Assembly: GCA_963675945.1 (NCBI GenBank)
Contig: OY780932.1
Coordinates: 186,001 to 250,000, forward strand
From: G963556115 sp963675945
Lineage (GTDB): Bacteria > Planctomycetota > SZUA-567
Length of the DNA: 64,000 nucleotides
Direction of reading: 5' to 3'
This document shows, piece by piece, positions 34,356 through 43,125 of this stretch; the first letter of the stretch is position 1; every line of letters begins with the position of its first letter. The position numbers and the translations under genes are program-made. The notes below the pieces were generated by a model. The model did no database searches and was not told the DNA's origin. It saw nothing but the letters and a program-made list of their open reading frames with translations.

Positions 34356-35312
34356 TTACCATTCAGGCATTTCATATTTCTTGATGTTATCCTTGCTGAT
34401 TGTTTCAAGTGGAATAAAGTTTACAGCAACCACCTCTTCGCCAGCAAGCTTCTGCTTAGCACGCTCCATAGTAGTCTTTGCCATATTCTCAAAGCTCTGC
34501 GCAATAGTAACATCCTGCTTACCGTCCAGGATCTGTTTGAAACCGGCTCTGCAACCATCTACCGCAACAATATACACATTATCTTTCTTTGCATTTTTGA
34601 GTGCCTGAATAATACCGGCCGCCCCATTATCCCAATGACAGAAGACACCGTCAATCTGATCGCCATACTTGATCAGGAAGTCTTCCATAATGGTCATCGC
34701 ATCATTTGTTGACCAGGAATTACAGTTCTGTACTGCCAACACCTCAATGTTGCTGCCATCGATCACCTTGTGGAAACCCTGATTACGTTTGATCTGCGCG
34801 TCATGCCCTGCCTGACCGCCGATCTCAACAATCTTGGCGCCATTAGGAAATTTATCGATAAAGGCTTTGCCCGCCACTTCACCGGCCATAGTATCATCTA
34901 CCCCACAGAAGATATCACGTATCTGCTCAAACTGCTTTGGCAGGTCGGAAGAATACAAACATACGACTGCCCCTGCCTGCTTGGCTTCCATCAGACTAGG
35001 CACGATTGCATTGATATCATTAGGACATACCGCGATTACATCTACACCCTGCGCAATGCAGTTATTGACATTCTGCGCCTGAATCTGAGCATCATCGTTA
35101 GGAGAATCAAGAATGATTACATCAAAACCATACTCTTCTCCATGTCTCTGAAACATCTTGGCCGAATACGCCTGAGACTCATTTGACAAGCTGGTAGGAA
35201 GATACGCGATAACCGGTTTCTTATCAGCTGCTTGAGCCACATTCAAACTCATAAAGGCAACACATACCACCAGCAGATACTTGAGTACAAACACAAAACT
35301 ATTTCTCTTCAT
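34356..35312 (-). CDS. Sugar ABC transporter periplasmic binding protein A
   Basis: 318 residues with a signal peptide (about 1-28, ending VAQAAD) and the RbsB/LacI type I fold (VIAYLPTSLSNESQAYSAK, VIAVCPNDINAI, GVFCHWDNGAAGIIQAL, IVAVDGCRAGF). Follows paralogue B by 135 bases. GGAG lies before the ATG. Belongs to the importer that feeds the two glycyl radical enzymes. Confidence 0.93.
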   Translation of the reverse strand: MKRNSFVFVLKYLLVVCVAFMSLNVAQAADKKPVIAYLPTSLSNESQAYSAKMFQRHGEEYGFDVIILDSPNDDAQIQAQNVNNCIAQGVDVIAVCPNDINAIVPSLMEAKQAGAVVCLYSSDLPKQFEQIRDIFCGVDDTMAGEVAGKAFIDKFPNGAKIVEIGGQAGHDAQIKRNQGFHKVIDGSNIEVLAVQNCNSWSTNDAMTIMEDFLIKYGDQIDGVFCHWDNGAAGIIQALKNAKKDNVYIVAVDGCRAGFKQILDGKQDVTIAQSFENMAKTTMERAKQKLAGEEVVAVNFIPLETISKDNIKKYEMPEW

Positions 35313-35447
35313 TTTTTTCTCCTAAAGAACAGCCAACACAGACACAATTTATGTCTGAACAAACAACTTTAATATTACACAACAGCCTAAAAACTAGCTT
35401 AAGCAATACTATTTATAATACACCCAATCGCCGCCGACCCTTCTTGG

Positions 35448-36392
35448 TTACCACTCCGGCATTTCATAGTCACCGATATTGGCAGCACTGATCGCCTCAA
35501 AGGGTATAAAATTCTTCGCGGTTACTTTTTGCCCTTGCAGTATTTGCTCTGCCAATTTCAGGGTTGTCCGCACTATATTTTCAAAACTCTGAGCAATGGT
35601 CACACTCTGACGCCCACTCATAATCTGCTCAAATCCAGTCTTGCACCCATCCACACCAACAATATAGACATTCTCCATCCCGGCTTTCTCCAGAGCCCGA
35701 ATCACCCCTGCAGCCCCGTTATCCCAATGACAGAATACCCCTTGTATCTCCGAACCAAATAAAGCAATATAATCATCCATTATCTTCTCAGTCTCGGCCG
35801 CGTCCCAAGCAGAGCAATTCTGACTGGCCAAGACTTCGATATTACTACCACTGATTTTTTGCTGAAATCCCTGATTACGTTTGAGCTGCGCATCATGCCC
35901 CGCCTGCCCGCCAATCTCGACAATCTTTGCGCCCTCGGGGAACTGCTCAATAAAGGTCTGCGCCGCCACCTCACCTGCCACCGTATCATCCACTCCGCAG
36001 AAGATATCACGTATAGCCGCAGAAGATTCTGGAACATCAGAAGAGAAGAGACAGATAATAATGCCCGCTTCTTTCGCTTTCTTCAGCCCGGGCAGAATTG
36101 AGACTACATCATTGGGGTTAATCGCGATAACCTTTACCTTAGCGTCGATACACTCATTGACATTCTTCGCCTGCTGAACCGGATCCCCAGCCGCTGAATC
36201 CATTACCACCACCTCAAAGCCGTAATCGTTTCCGTACCTTTCAAAGAGCTTTGCCGCATAAGCCTGCGACGGATTTTCTAGACTTCCCGGCAGAAAGGCA
36301 AAGACTGGTTTCACATCCCCAGCCCGCACTGCTACCGCCATAAGTAACACCAACACCAACGAACAGATCATACCCCTATAACAACTCTTCAT
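35448..36392 (-). CDS. Sugar ABC transporter periplasmic binding protein B
   Basis: 314 residues, close paralogue of the protein at 34356 (VFAFLPGSLENPSQAYAAK, GVFCHWDNGAAGVIRAL, both ending in YEMPEW). Its signal peptide ends near VRAGD. Tandem binding proteins for one ATPase again point to two related ligands or dose amplification, as at 15891/18385. Confidence 0.93.
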   Translation of the reverse strand: MKSCYRGMICSLVLVLLMAVAVRAGDVKPVFAFLPGSLENPSQAYAAKLFERYGNDYGFEVVVMDSAAGDPVQQAKNVNECIDAKVKVIAINPNDVVSILPGLKKAKEAGIIICLFSSDVPESSAAIRDIFCGVDDTVAGEVAAQTFIEQFPEGAKIVEIGGQAGHDAQLKRNQGFQQKISGSNIEVLASQNCSAWDAAETEKIMDDYIALFGSEIQGVFCHWDNGAAGVIRALEKAGMENVYIVGVDGCKTGFEQIMSGRQSVTIAQSFENIVRTTLKLAEQILQGQKVTAKNFIPFEAISAANIGDYEMPEW

Positions 36393-36506
36393 TCCAAACT
36401 CCCACGCTTTTCAGAAACCGTTGATTTCTGAAAATAAATTTATGCTTTTCAATACCCAGACCAACACCCGATAACTACCACCAACTCAAGCAATACAACC
36501 AAATTA

Positions 36507-38903
36507 CTACAGTACCTGCTCGGTTCTGGCAATTATATCATCCTGCGTCTGCCTGGATAAAACATTGAAGAATGCGGAATATCCTGCCACGCGGATAATC
36601 AAATCTCGATATTTATCCGGATTCTTCTGCGCATCCAGCAGTGTCTCTTTCGAGACCACGTTATACTGAATATGAAAGCCCTTGAGCGTACCGAAGAAGG
36701 TTCTGAGCAAGAGCAATAACTTTGCTCTATCTTCAGGCTGCGCCAGCATAGTCGGAGCAACCTTTTGATTAAGGAGCACTCCGCCGGTAATCTTATCCGT
36801 AGGCAATTTAGCAATTGACTTCAACACACTGGTCGGTCCGTTCACATCCATGGAGTGTGTCGGTGAACACCCTTCCGCCAGCGGTTCACCCGCGAAGCGA
36901 CCGTCAGGAGTAGCACAGGTTCCGGCACCTTGAGGCACATTGGCCGAGATGGATGACGTACCAGCGTAGTACGCCCCACCTATCGGGCCTCTTCCAAATC
37001 GGGTATTCTTATATTTGGCAATCTCCTCGATATAACTCATATAACCCTGCACCACCAATGAATCGACATAATCCTCATCATTACCGTATTTCGGGGCTGT
37101 AAGAAGCAGCTTCCTTATTCTCTGCCCCTCACTTCCGGCAAAGTTATCCATTAGTGCCTGCCAGAGTTCCGCCCGGGTAACTGACTTATCTTCATAGACA
37201 CACTTCTTGATTGCCGCCAGTGAATCACCCAGATTAGCAATACCCACCTGGAGGCCACTGATATAGTCGTACACCGCCCCGCCCTCTTTCAGGTGCTTAC
37301 CTCTGGCGATACAATCATCCGTCAACGCCGAACAGAATATATCAGGAACCTCATGCTCAAGTACCATATCCGCACACGAATCAAGTATCACAGTCTGACG
37401 ACAGAATCTCCGGACGAATGTATCCCAGGCATGCAAGACATCGGAGAAATTCTCCATATCCTTGAAATGCCCCTCACCCTCACAGATCCGCTTACCGCTA
37501 CCAACATCCACCCCGTCATTGAGCGCAATCATCAAGGTCTTGGGAAAGTTCAGGAAACTCATCCCGGTACAGCGATAGCCCCATTTACCCGGCACCGCAA
37601 CTTCAACACAACCGATAGCGCTATAGTCATACGCATCTTGCTGCTCAATCCCAAGCGCGGTAAATGATGGAATAATAATCTCATCATTATTGAATGCCGG
37701 CATTCCGAAGCCGCACTTCATAACCTCGATACACTCATGCATAAACTCATCGGTCAAACCATTATGATAACGCACAGTCAGATTCGGCTGCGGCAGATGA
37801 CAACGAGCAACCGTCTTGAGAACCAGCCAACTAAGCGCATTTACCGCATCTTTTCCGTCACGGGTCTGCCCACCGATAGTCACATTCTGATATAGCGGAC
37901 TACCGGCCGAGAATTTGGTATGCGACCAGCTCCGTACTTTATTAATACTGAAGGTACGTATCCAGAGGTTCTCCAACAACTCACACGCCTCTTCTTCACT
38001 CATACCGGCGTCAAGACTGCGCTGAAGATACGGGTAACAATACTGATCGAATCTTCCATATGAGAGCGAGTGTCCATTGGACTCAATCTGCAAAACCAGA
38101 TGCACAAACCAGACACTCTGAATCGCTTCATGAAAACTCTCCGCTGGCTGCATCGGCACCTTCCGGCAGATACGCGCGATTTCACGCAGTTCGGCGGCAC
38201 GCTCCGTATCAGCGACCAGCGCCTCCATCTCTGCCAGTTCAGCATAACGCAAAGCAAAAGCCTCCAGCGCTGAGAGCACGATCAGAATAGCCCGGTAAAA
38301 ATAGCTCTTCTGCAGATCCTCAAATACCGCCAGATCCAGCCGTAGCAGAGCAGCTTCGGTGCGCGCCCTAACCCCGACGATTCCTTCTTCGAGTATCTTC
38401 TTATAGGAGACCGCGATATGCGCATCACCCGAGGTGATATTTCCTTCATTCTTGATTATCCCCAGATCATAAAAGATCTTTGAACTCTCAGGAAATGCCG
38501 CATACCCTTTATCTTTGAGGGTCTTACCCTGCCAATAGTTATTCAGCTCCCGCAGCTTTTCCTTCTTTTCCTCGCTGATATAAAACCTGTCGCCGTCTCG
38601 CTCGGAAAACTCATCCAGTTCACGCACTACCCAATCCATCGCATACTCGGGAAATATCGGTGCTGCTCTGTCTGCACTCGCCTGATTACCGACTATCAGC
38701 GCATCCGGATTAATATAGATCGACATATTCCGTAATACCGCATCCAGCACATATGCACGTTTTAAGACAATCGGCTCAGACTCAGACTCCAGATAAGCCC
38801 TGGTGGTAAAGATTGCCCGCTCTATACAAATCGTTGAATCCATATCAAGAATATCATTTCGCATCTTACTGGTACGGCTATTCAATTCACCAAAATAATT
38901 CAT
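36507..38903 (-). CDS. Glycyl radical enzyme 1 (PFL-like; dehydratase/lyase type)
   Basis: 798 residues. Active-site motif SAIGCVEVAVPG with Cys432 and Glu434, and the glycyl radical loop RVAGYSAFF with Gly774. The spacing is the same as in enzyme 2. The GCVE pattern again suggests an elimination reaction on a diol-like or amino-alcohol substrate. It is the second gene of the operon, after the ROK kinase, and there is no activase beside it, so it depends on the enzyme at 27458. Two non-identical radical enzymes in one transporter operon might act on two substrates or in series. Confidence 0.92.
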   Translation of the reverse strand: MNYFGELNSRTSKMRNDILDMDSTICIERAIFTTRAYLESESEPIVLKRAYVLDAVLRNMSIYINPDALIVGNQASADRAAPIFPEYAMDWVVRELDEFSERDGDRFYISEEKKEKLRELNNYWQGKTLKDKGYAAFPESSKIFYDLGIIKNEGNITSGDAHIAVSYKKILEEGIVGVRARTEAALLRLDLAVFEDLQKSYFYRAILIVLSALEAFALRYAELAEMEALVADTERAAELREIARICRKVPMQPAESFHEAIQSVWFVHLVLQIESNGHSLSYGRFDQYCYPYLQRSLDAGMSEEEACELLENLWIRTFSINKVRSWSHTKFSAGSPLYQNVTIGGQTRDGKDAVNALSWLVLKTVARCHLPQPNLTVRYHNGLTDEFMHECIEVMKCGFGMPAFNNDEIIIPSFTALGIEQQDAYDYSAIGCVEVAVPGKWGYRCTGMSFLNFPKTLMIALNDGVDVGSGKRICEGEGHFKDMENFSDVLHAWDTFVRRFCRQTVILDSCADMVLEHEVPDIFCSALTDDCIARGKHLKEGGAVYDYISGLQVGIANLGDSLAAIKKCVYEDKSVTRAELWQALMDNFAGSEGQRIRKLLLTAPKYGNDEDYVDSLVVQGYMSYIEEIAKYKNTRFGRGPIGGAYYAGTSSISANVPQGAGTCATPDGRFAGEPLAEGCSPTHSMDVNGPTSVLKSIAKLPTDKITGGVLLNQKVAPTMLAQPEDRAKLLLLLRTFFGTLKGFHIQYNVVSKETLLDAQKNPDKYRDLIIRVAGYSAFFNVLSRQTQDDIIARTEQVL

Positions 38904-38955
38904 TATTCAACCTTTACAATTTCTCTGAACAAAATTCTTTTAATCGCGATCAAGA

Positions 38956-39930
38956 CTAACCGTTACTGATCATATCAATACTGCGTACTTCACTGCGGAT
39001 AAGTTCGGCGGCACCGATTATCCCAACATTCTTATTGAGTTCGGCAAATTTAAAATACACCGGTAAATCTACATGATTCAATTTATTGAAGCGTTCAATC
39101 ACCCGTCCATAGAGGGGCTCACCGATATTCACCAGCCCGCCCCCAAAGACAAATAGATTGATATTCAAGAGTTGATAGATATTAAAGACACAGAGCGCGA
39201 GATAGTCAGCCATCATCTCCAGAGTATCGGTCGCCAGCTTATCACCTTTTTCATACGCCTCAATGATCTGCGCGCACTCTATTTTATCCGCACCCGCAAG
39301 AATACTCTCCACACCTTCTTCAAGCTTTTTTCTGAGGTGCTTAGGCGCGTACCTGCCCGAGGCGTATGACATATAACACCCACTATTCCTACAACCGCAG
39401 ACCTCGCCCTCCCCCGGTGTCGCAATCATGTGCCCGCATTCACCGGCCAAGCCATAACTCCCCCTAAAGACCTCACCGTTGATGATTATCCCTCCACCGA
39501 TACCGGTACTTGTGGCCACATACACCATATGTTTACTGCCCTTACCTACTCCATGCCGATGTTCAGCCAGAGCCGCCACATTGGCATCATTATCCATCAC
39601 CACAATCACCGGCAATCTCTCACTGAGATAATCCCGCATCGCAAAATCCCTGATATTGGTCATTGCCGAAGTCATAAAGACATGCCCCTCTTCAAAAAGA
39701 ATATACGACGGCATACAAACCCCAACACCATCAAGCTGCTGAATCTTGAGTGTATTCTTTTCCAAGAGTAAATTCACCACCCGGATTATCTCATCGGCGA
39801 ATGTAGGTCCATCCGCTTCAATATCTGTAGGAAACTCCAGACTGTCGATCAATCTAAATTCACGATCGAACAGGCCATAAGCCACCTTGGTTCCCCCGGC
39901 ATCAACTCCTATTACATAACCGTCGCGCAT
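38956..39930 (-). CDS. ROK-family sugar kinase
   Basis: 324 residues from the ATG at 39930, which has GGGAGG 6 bases upstream; the longer frame to 40005 adds a Cys-rich stretch without a ribosome site. It has VIGVDAGGTKVAYGLFD (ATP site), MDNDANVAALAEHRHG (catalytic Asp), TSTGIGGGIIINGEV, and the zinc region GEVCGCRNSGCYM. No helix-turn-helix, so a kinase rather than a repressor. First gene of the eleven-gene operon; it likely phosphorylates the imported sugar. Confidence 0.92.
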   Translation of the reverse strand: MRDGYVIGVDAGGTKVAYGLFDREFRLIDSLEFPTDIEADGPTFADEIIRVVNLLLEKNTLKIQQLDGVGVCMPSYILFEEGHVFMTSAMTNIRDFAMRDYLSERLPVIVVMDNDANVAALAEHRHGVGKGSKHMVYVATSTGIGGGIIINGEVFRGSYGLAGECGHMIATPGEGEVCGCRNSGCYMSYASGRYAPKHLRKKLEEGVESILAGADKIECAQIIEAYEKGDKLATDTLEMMADYLALCVFNIYQLLNINLFVFGGGLVNIGEPLYGRVIERFNKLNHVDLPVYFKFAELNKNVGIIGAAELIRSEVRSIDMISNG

Positions 39931-40118
39931 CAACAACCTCCCGCAAGCACCGGCACCTCTCAACAAGTTGCAAAAGGTGCAGAACATCAAATTTTTTAAA
40001 TACAATTTAGGAAAAATTATTTGTTAGCTATACAGCTCAAATTAATTAGATAACAAATATATTATAATTTTCAAACATTACACACTGCAAACAAACAATA
40101 ATAACCAGTGATATAGAC

Positions 40119-40157
40119 AGCATACACCACACATTACTACTTGTCAAATAAATGACA
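40119..40157 (-). promoter_or_regulatory. Promoter with overlapping operator for the glycyl-radical operon
   Basis: On the minus strand TTGACA (40142-40147), 17 bases, TATGCT (40119-40124): a near-consensus promoter. The palindrome TGTCA-N6-TGACA (40142-40157) covers the -35 box, a typical place for a repressor. The regulator encoded divergently at 40551 is the natural candidate. Confidence 0.65.
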
Positions 40158-40466
40158 GCACAATTACAATTCAAAGCAAGCCATTTAATCATATAACATA
40201 TTATTATAAAATAACTTATAAATAGAATTTTTTTGGCCATATTTATTGATTATTACAATCAAAAAACGATTATTTTTTAATAATTATTACAGTTGCATTA
40301 CAGCTAAATTACAGATATACTACTTTTATCAGTACTAGTTAATTTTGAGTTAAGAGCCAAATATATAGATGTTACTTTTCTGCACTGACATTAAGGGTTA
40401 TGCCAATGACATTTACATAATAATTCAGGCTTAAGCAAAAAAAGCCATAGCGTATCGCCGCCTTTA

Positions 40467-40475
40467 TGATATACT
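40467..40475 (+). promoter_or_regulatory. Extended -10 promoter of the regulator gene
   Basis: TGATATACT: TATACT with an extended TG, inside an interrupted palindrome GCGTAT ... ATACGC (about 40451-40489). No good -35. About 75 bases before the regulator ATG. Confidence 0.4.
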
Positions 40476-40550
40476 AAAGAAGAAATACGCAGACCAACTC
40501 TGGCTTACTGGGCACTACCAACCCAGTAACATCTGAAAGAAAGCAGCTAC

Positions 40551-41678
40551 ATGAACCCAAAGAAGAGTAAGGTGACTATTATTCATGACTATTTCAAAAA
40601 TGAGATAGAGCTTGAAAAATATGCTATAAATGATGTTTTACCTTCAGAGACGGAGGTGGCCGAGACCTTTGAAACCTCCCGGCCTACTGTAGCCAAGGCC
40701 TTCAACATGCTCAAGGAGATCGGTTATATAGAGCGTAAAGCCGGCTTCGGTACGTACGTAACCTACAACCCTGCCCAGAATAAATCTCGCAGTTACCGCT
40801 TTGGCATGCTTATCCCCCATATGTACAATACCGAGATCTACGAACCCATCTGCGGTGAAATTGCCTCTCTGGGGAAGAGCCAGAATTTCTCCATTCTAAT
40901 CAATGAGCACAACCTTGCGCTGACTTCAGCCCTGAAAAATTTCAACCTCGCCGAAATTAGAGAGACAGCAACCCTTATCGCCAACAGTTATGTCCAGAAG
41001 AAGGTCAATGGGGTCTTCATGGCTCCTTTCGAGCATTTCAAGGAAGCCTACAGTATCAGTGAATCCATCTATAATATCTTCAGACAGGCCGGGATACCGA
41101 TCGTCTTTATCGATAGTGATTATGCCGAATACCCTACTACCAGTGACTCCGATCTGGTAACGCTGGATCAGATAGAAGCCGGTTACGAGGTAACCAGACA
41201 CCTCATCGAAGAGGGCTGCAAAAGTTTTGTCTTCGTCAACGGTCTATTTGTCGCCAATACAATTACTCAGCGCCTAATAGGCGTAAAACTAGCCTTAAAA
41301 AAATTTGGCCTTCCCGAGAGTTCACTCCATGAGATCATCAAAGATGCTGACCCGGCCAAGACCGCCAAGAATATCCTCAATCTCAAAGATCGCGAATCCC
41401 TTATCTGTTATAATGATGCGGTAGCAGCTTATATTCTGCCGTCGCTAATCAGTGAAGGAGTGAAGATCCCCCAGGAAATGAAGGTGATCGCTTTCGATGA
41501 TGTCGAATATGCCAAGCTCTTCTCTATCCCCCTAAGTACGTATATTCAACCCTGCCGAGAGATCGCTCTGCGCGCAGTCAATACTATGCTACAGCGGGTA
41601 AACAACCCGGATCACCCCAATATCCGCCTATTCGTCAAGGGTAGAGTAATTATCCGGCAGTCCACCCGTGTTCAATAA
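40551..41678 (+). CDS. GntR-type HTH / LacI-type sensor transcriptional regulator
   Basis: 375 residues, AraR-like layout. Residues about 1-75 form a GntR winged helix (LPSETEVAETFETSRPTVAKAFNMLKEIGYIERKAGFGTYV). The rest is a type I periplasmic-binding-like sensor (FGMLIPHMYNTEIYEPI, GVFMAPFEH, CYNDAVAAYILP, IAFDDVEYAKLFSIPLSTY). It should bind a sugar and release DNA. Divergent from the glycyl-radical operon, whose promoter holds a GntR-sized palindrome. Confidence 0.9.
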   Translation: MNPKKSKVTIIHDYFKNEIELEKYAINDVLPSETEVAETFETSRPTVAKAFNMLKEIGYIERKAGFGTYVTYNPAQNKSRSYRFGMLIPHMYNTEIYEPICGEIASLGKSQNFSILINEHNLALTSALKNFNLAEIRETATLIANSYVQKKVNGVFMAPFEHFKEAYSISESIYNIFRQAGIPIVFIDSDYAEYPTTSDSDLVTLDQIEAGYEVTRHLIEEGCKSFVFVNGLFVANTITQRLIGVKLALKKFGLPESSLHEIIKDADPAKTAKNILNLKDRESLICYNDAVAAYILPSLISEGVKIPQEMKVIAFDDVEYAKLFSIPLSTYIQPCREIALRAVNTMLQRVNNPDHPNIRLFVKGRVIIRQSTRVQ

Positions 41679-41679
41679 T

Positions 41680-42275
41680 CGGAACCACCCGTCAAACAGG
41701 TGGTTCGCTCGGGGCTATAAGCCCTTATTACCTGCAACGTCTCAAGACACTCTGCTTTCACTTCGTTCAAGCTACTAATGCTTTTACCCCTGAAAGGGAG
41801 ATTATTATTACTTGCCACCCTCAAAAGGGTCTTCAAACTCTTTCGCACTCAATTTATCTAACACTATATTACGACTCTCCTGCTCACGGATATATTTTCG
41901 CACAGTAGCTTCATTAAAACCCACCGTACTTACATAATAACCCTCTGCCCAAAAGTGCCTGTTCCCAAACTTATACTTCAAGTTTGCATATTTAGCGAGT
42001 ATCATAAGTGCACTCTTACCTTTAAGATACCCCATAAATTGAGCCACACTGAACTTTGGTGGAATACTTAACAACAGGTGCACGTGATCGCTCATCATAA
42101 GCCCCTCTATAATATCAACTCCCTTATAACTACATAACCGCTGAATTATCTCTTTTATACTCTCACGTCTAAATAATAGCAGCTTGAACAACTCTATTAT
42201 ATTTTGGAAAGGTGTATCTTTGTATAACCTTTGATTATCCACCCGCATAGCGGGTGGTTTATTGTTTCGCACTCC
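41680..42275 (-). mobile_element. IS200/IS605-family insertion element (decayed)
   Basis: A short element with a Y1 transposase remnant and a hairpin near each end: AACCACC/GGTGGTT at 41683-41705 and CCACCCGC/GCGGGTGG at 42239-42257. Such related subterminal hairpins are the recognition sites of IS200-type transposases. No inverted terminal repeats or tnpB. The exact ends cannot be fixed from one copy. It lies between the regulator at 40551 and the terminator of the deoxyribose operon. Confidence 0.7.
41808..42272 (-). pseudogene. tnpA: IS200-type Y1 transposase, N-terminus lost
   Basis: The frame contains the HUH motif in SDHVHLLLSIPP, FMGYLKGKSALMI, LKYKFGNRHFWAEGYYVSTVG and the catalytic Tyr region VRKYIREQ, all standard for this group. 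Family members begin with a conserved block of the type YHIVFxPKYRRK, which is absent here; the coding frame before FRRESIKEII instead runs back into the terminal hairpin. About 30 codons appear to be deleted and the only starts are weak (GTG at 42272), so the protein is probably inactive. Confidence 0.7.
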
Positions 42276-42314
42276 TGCGGAGTACTCAACTGGCTAAAGA
42301 CATGAATAAAAAGA

Positions 42315-42338
42315 GGGGAATTGCATAAGCAATTCCCC
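42315..42338 (-). terminator. Terminator of the deoxyribose/methylthioribose operon
   Basis: GGGGAATTGC-ATAA-GCAATTCCCC, a perfect 10-bp stem, followed on the minus strand by TCTTTTTATT. Confidence 0.9.
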
Positions 42339-42359
42339 TTACCTTCATACAGGATTTTC

Positions 42360-43013
42360 CTACTTTTTAAGCTTCTTCTGCCCATAGCTGGCAAACTTCC
42401 CGAGCGCCGCATCCATATCACTCTCCGAGAGAATTACCGGCTCGCCAATACACTTAGCGCGGTAATATACCTGACAGACAAATTCCAACTCTTCTGCCGC
42501 CGAGAAGGCATAATCAATATCAGCACCACCGGTTAGCAAACCATGATTTCCCAGAAGTACGCCAAAGCGTTCCCGCATACCCTCAAACGCCACCTCTGCC
42601 AGTTCAGGTGTACCAAAATCAACATACTCAGTACAACGTACATCCCTACCGCAAAAACCGATAAGATAATGGCATGGCGGCACCCCCATCCTCAAAGTCG
42701 CCAGGGTAGTAGCATATACCGAGTGCGCATGCACAACCGCATTGATATCCTCCCGTCCCTGATACATCACCCGGTGCAGATCCACCTCGACCGAAGGTTT
42801 GAGCTTCCCAGCCACAACCTTACCCTCCAGATCCAGGACGACAACATCCTCATCCTCCATAATAAAGTAATCCATACCGCTCGGCGACAACGCAAACAGA
42901 CCTTGTTCCCGGTTGAACACACTTATATTGCCACCAGTACCGGTAGTCAGATTCTTATTCACCAGCTCCCGACAAAAATATACAACCTGCTCCCGCTCAT
43001 ATTTTAGCTTCAC
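42360..43013 (-). CDS. Class II aldolase, probable 5-deoxyribulose-/5-methylthioribulose-1-phosphate aldolase
   Basis: 217 residues, FucA/AraD family. Zinc ligands His95 and His97 (VVHAHSVYAT) and His157 (GNHGLL), catalytic Glu76 (KPSVEVDLH), and the phosphate-binding TGTGGNIS loop and SPSGMDY. The start is GTG at 43013 with GAGGAG 6 bases upstream. Alone it could be a fuculose-phosphate aldolase, but it follows mtnK- and mtnA-type genes. In the DHAP shunt this enzyme splits the ketose-1-phosphate into DHAP and acetaldehyde or methylthioacetaldehyde. No enolase-phosphatase or dioxygenase of the methionine salvage cycle is nearby. Confidence 0.85.
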   Translation of the reverse strand: MKLKYEREQVVYFCRELVNKNLTTGTGGNISVFNREQGLFALSPSGMDYFIMEDEDVVVLDLEGKVVAGKLKPSVEVDLHRVMYQGREDINAVVHAHSVYATTLATLRMGVPPCHYLIGFCGRDVRCTEYVDFGTPELAEVAFEGMRERFGVLLGNHGLLTGGADIDYAFSAAEELEFVCQVYYRAKCIGEPVILSESDMDAALGKFASYGQKKLKK

Positions 43014-43125
43014 CCTACACTCCTCATACTTTTTTCAACGCCTTAGACTGACCTGGAGCCTGCAGCAAAGCCACCAAACTCCACAAGTCAGTAATATGTT
43101 AATTTAACCAGTCTACCGGAATCGC

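Larger units (their letters stand above)
39931..40550. other. Divergent control region of the glycyl-radical operon
   Basis: An AT-rich 620-base region between the ROK kinase (minus) and the GntR/LacI-type regulator (plus). It contains the promoter and palindrome described at 40119 and 40467, and TGACATT twice at about 40387 and 40407. I see no gene in it. Confidence 0.5.

Noticed and set aside
28362..38903. Bacterial microcompartment locus around the glycyl radical enzymes
   Set aside because: No shell protein, aldehyde dehydrogenase, phosphotransacylase or encapsulation-peptide gene is present in the window.
39931..40005. Longer N-terminus of the ROK kinase
   Set aside because: Cys-rich and unlike the family; the GGGAGG site marks the ATG at 39930.
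41680..42275. TnpB/omega-RNA system with the IS200 element
   Set aside because: There is no tnpB-like frame next to the transposase and no room for one.
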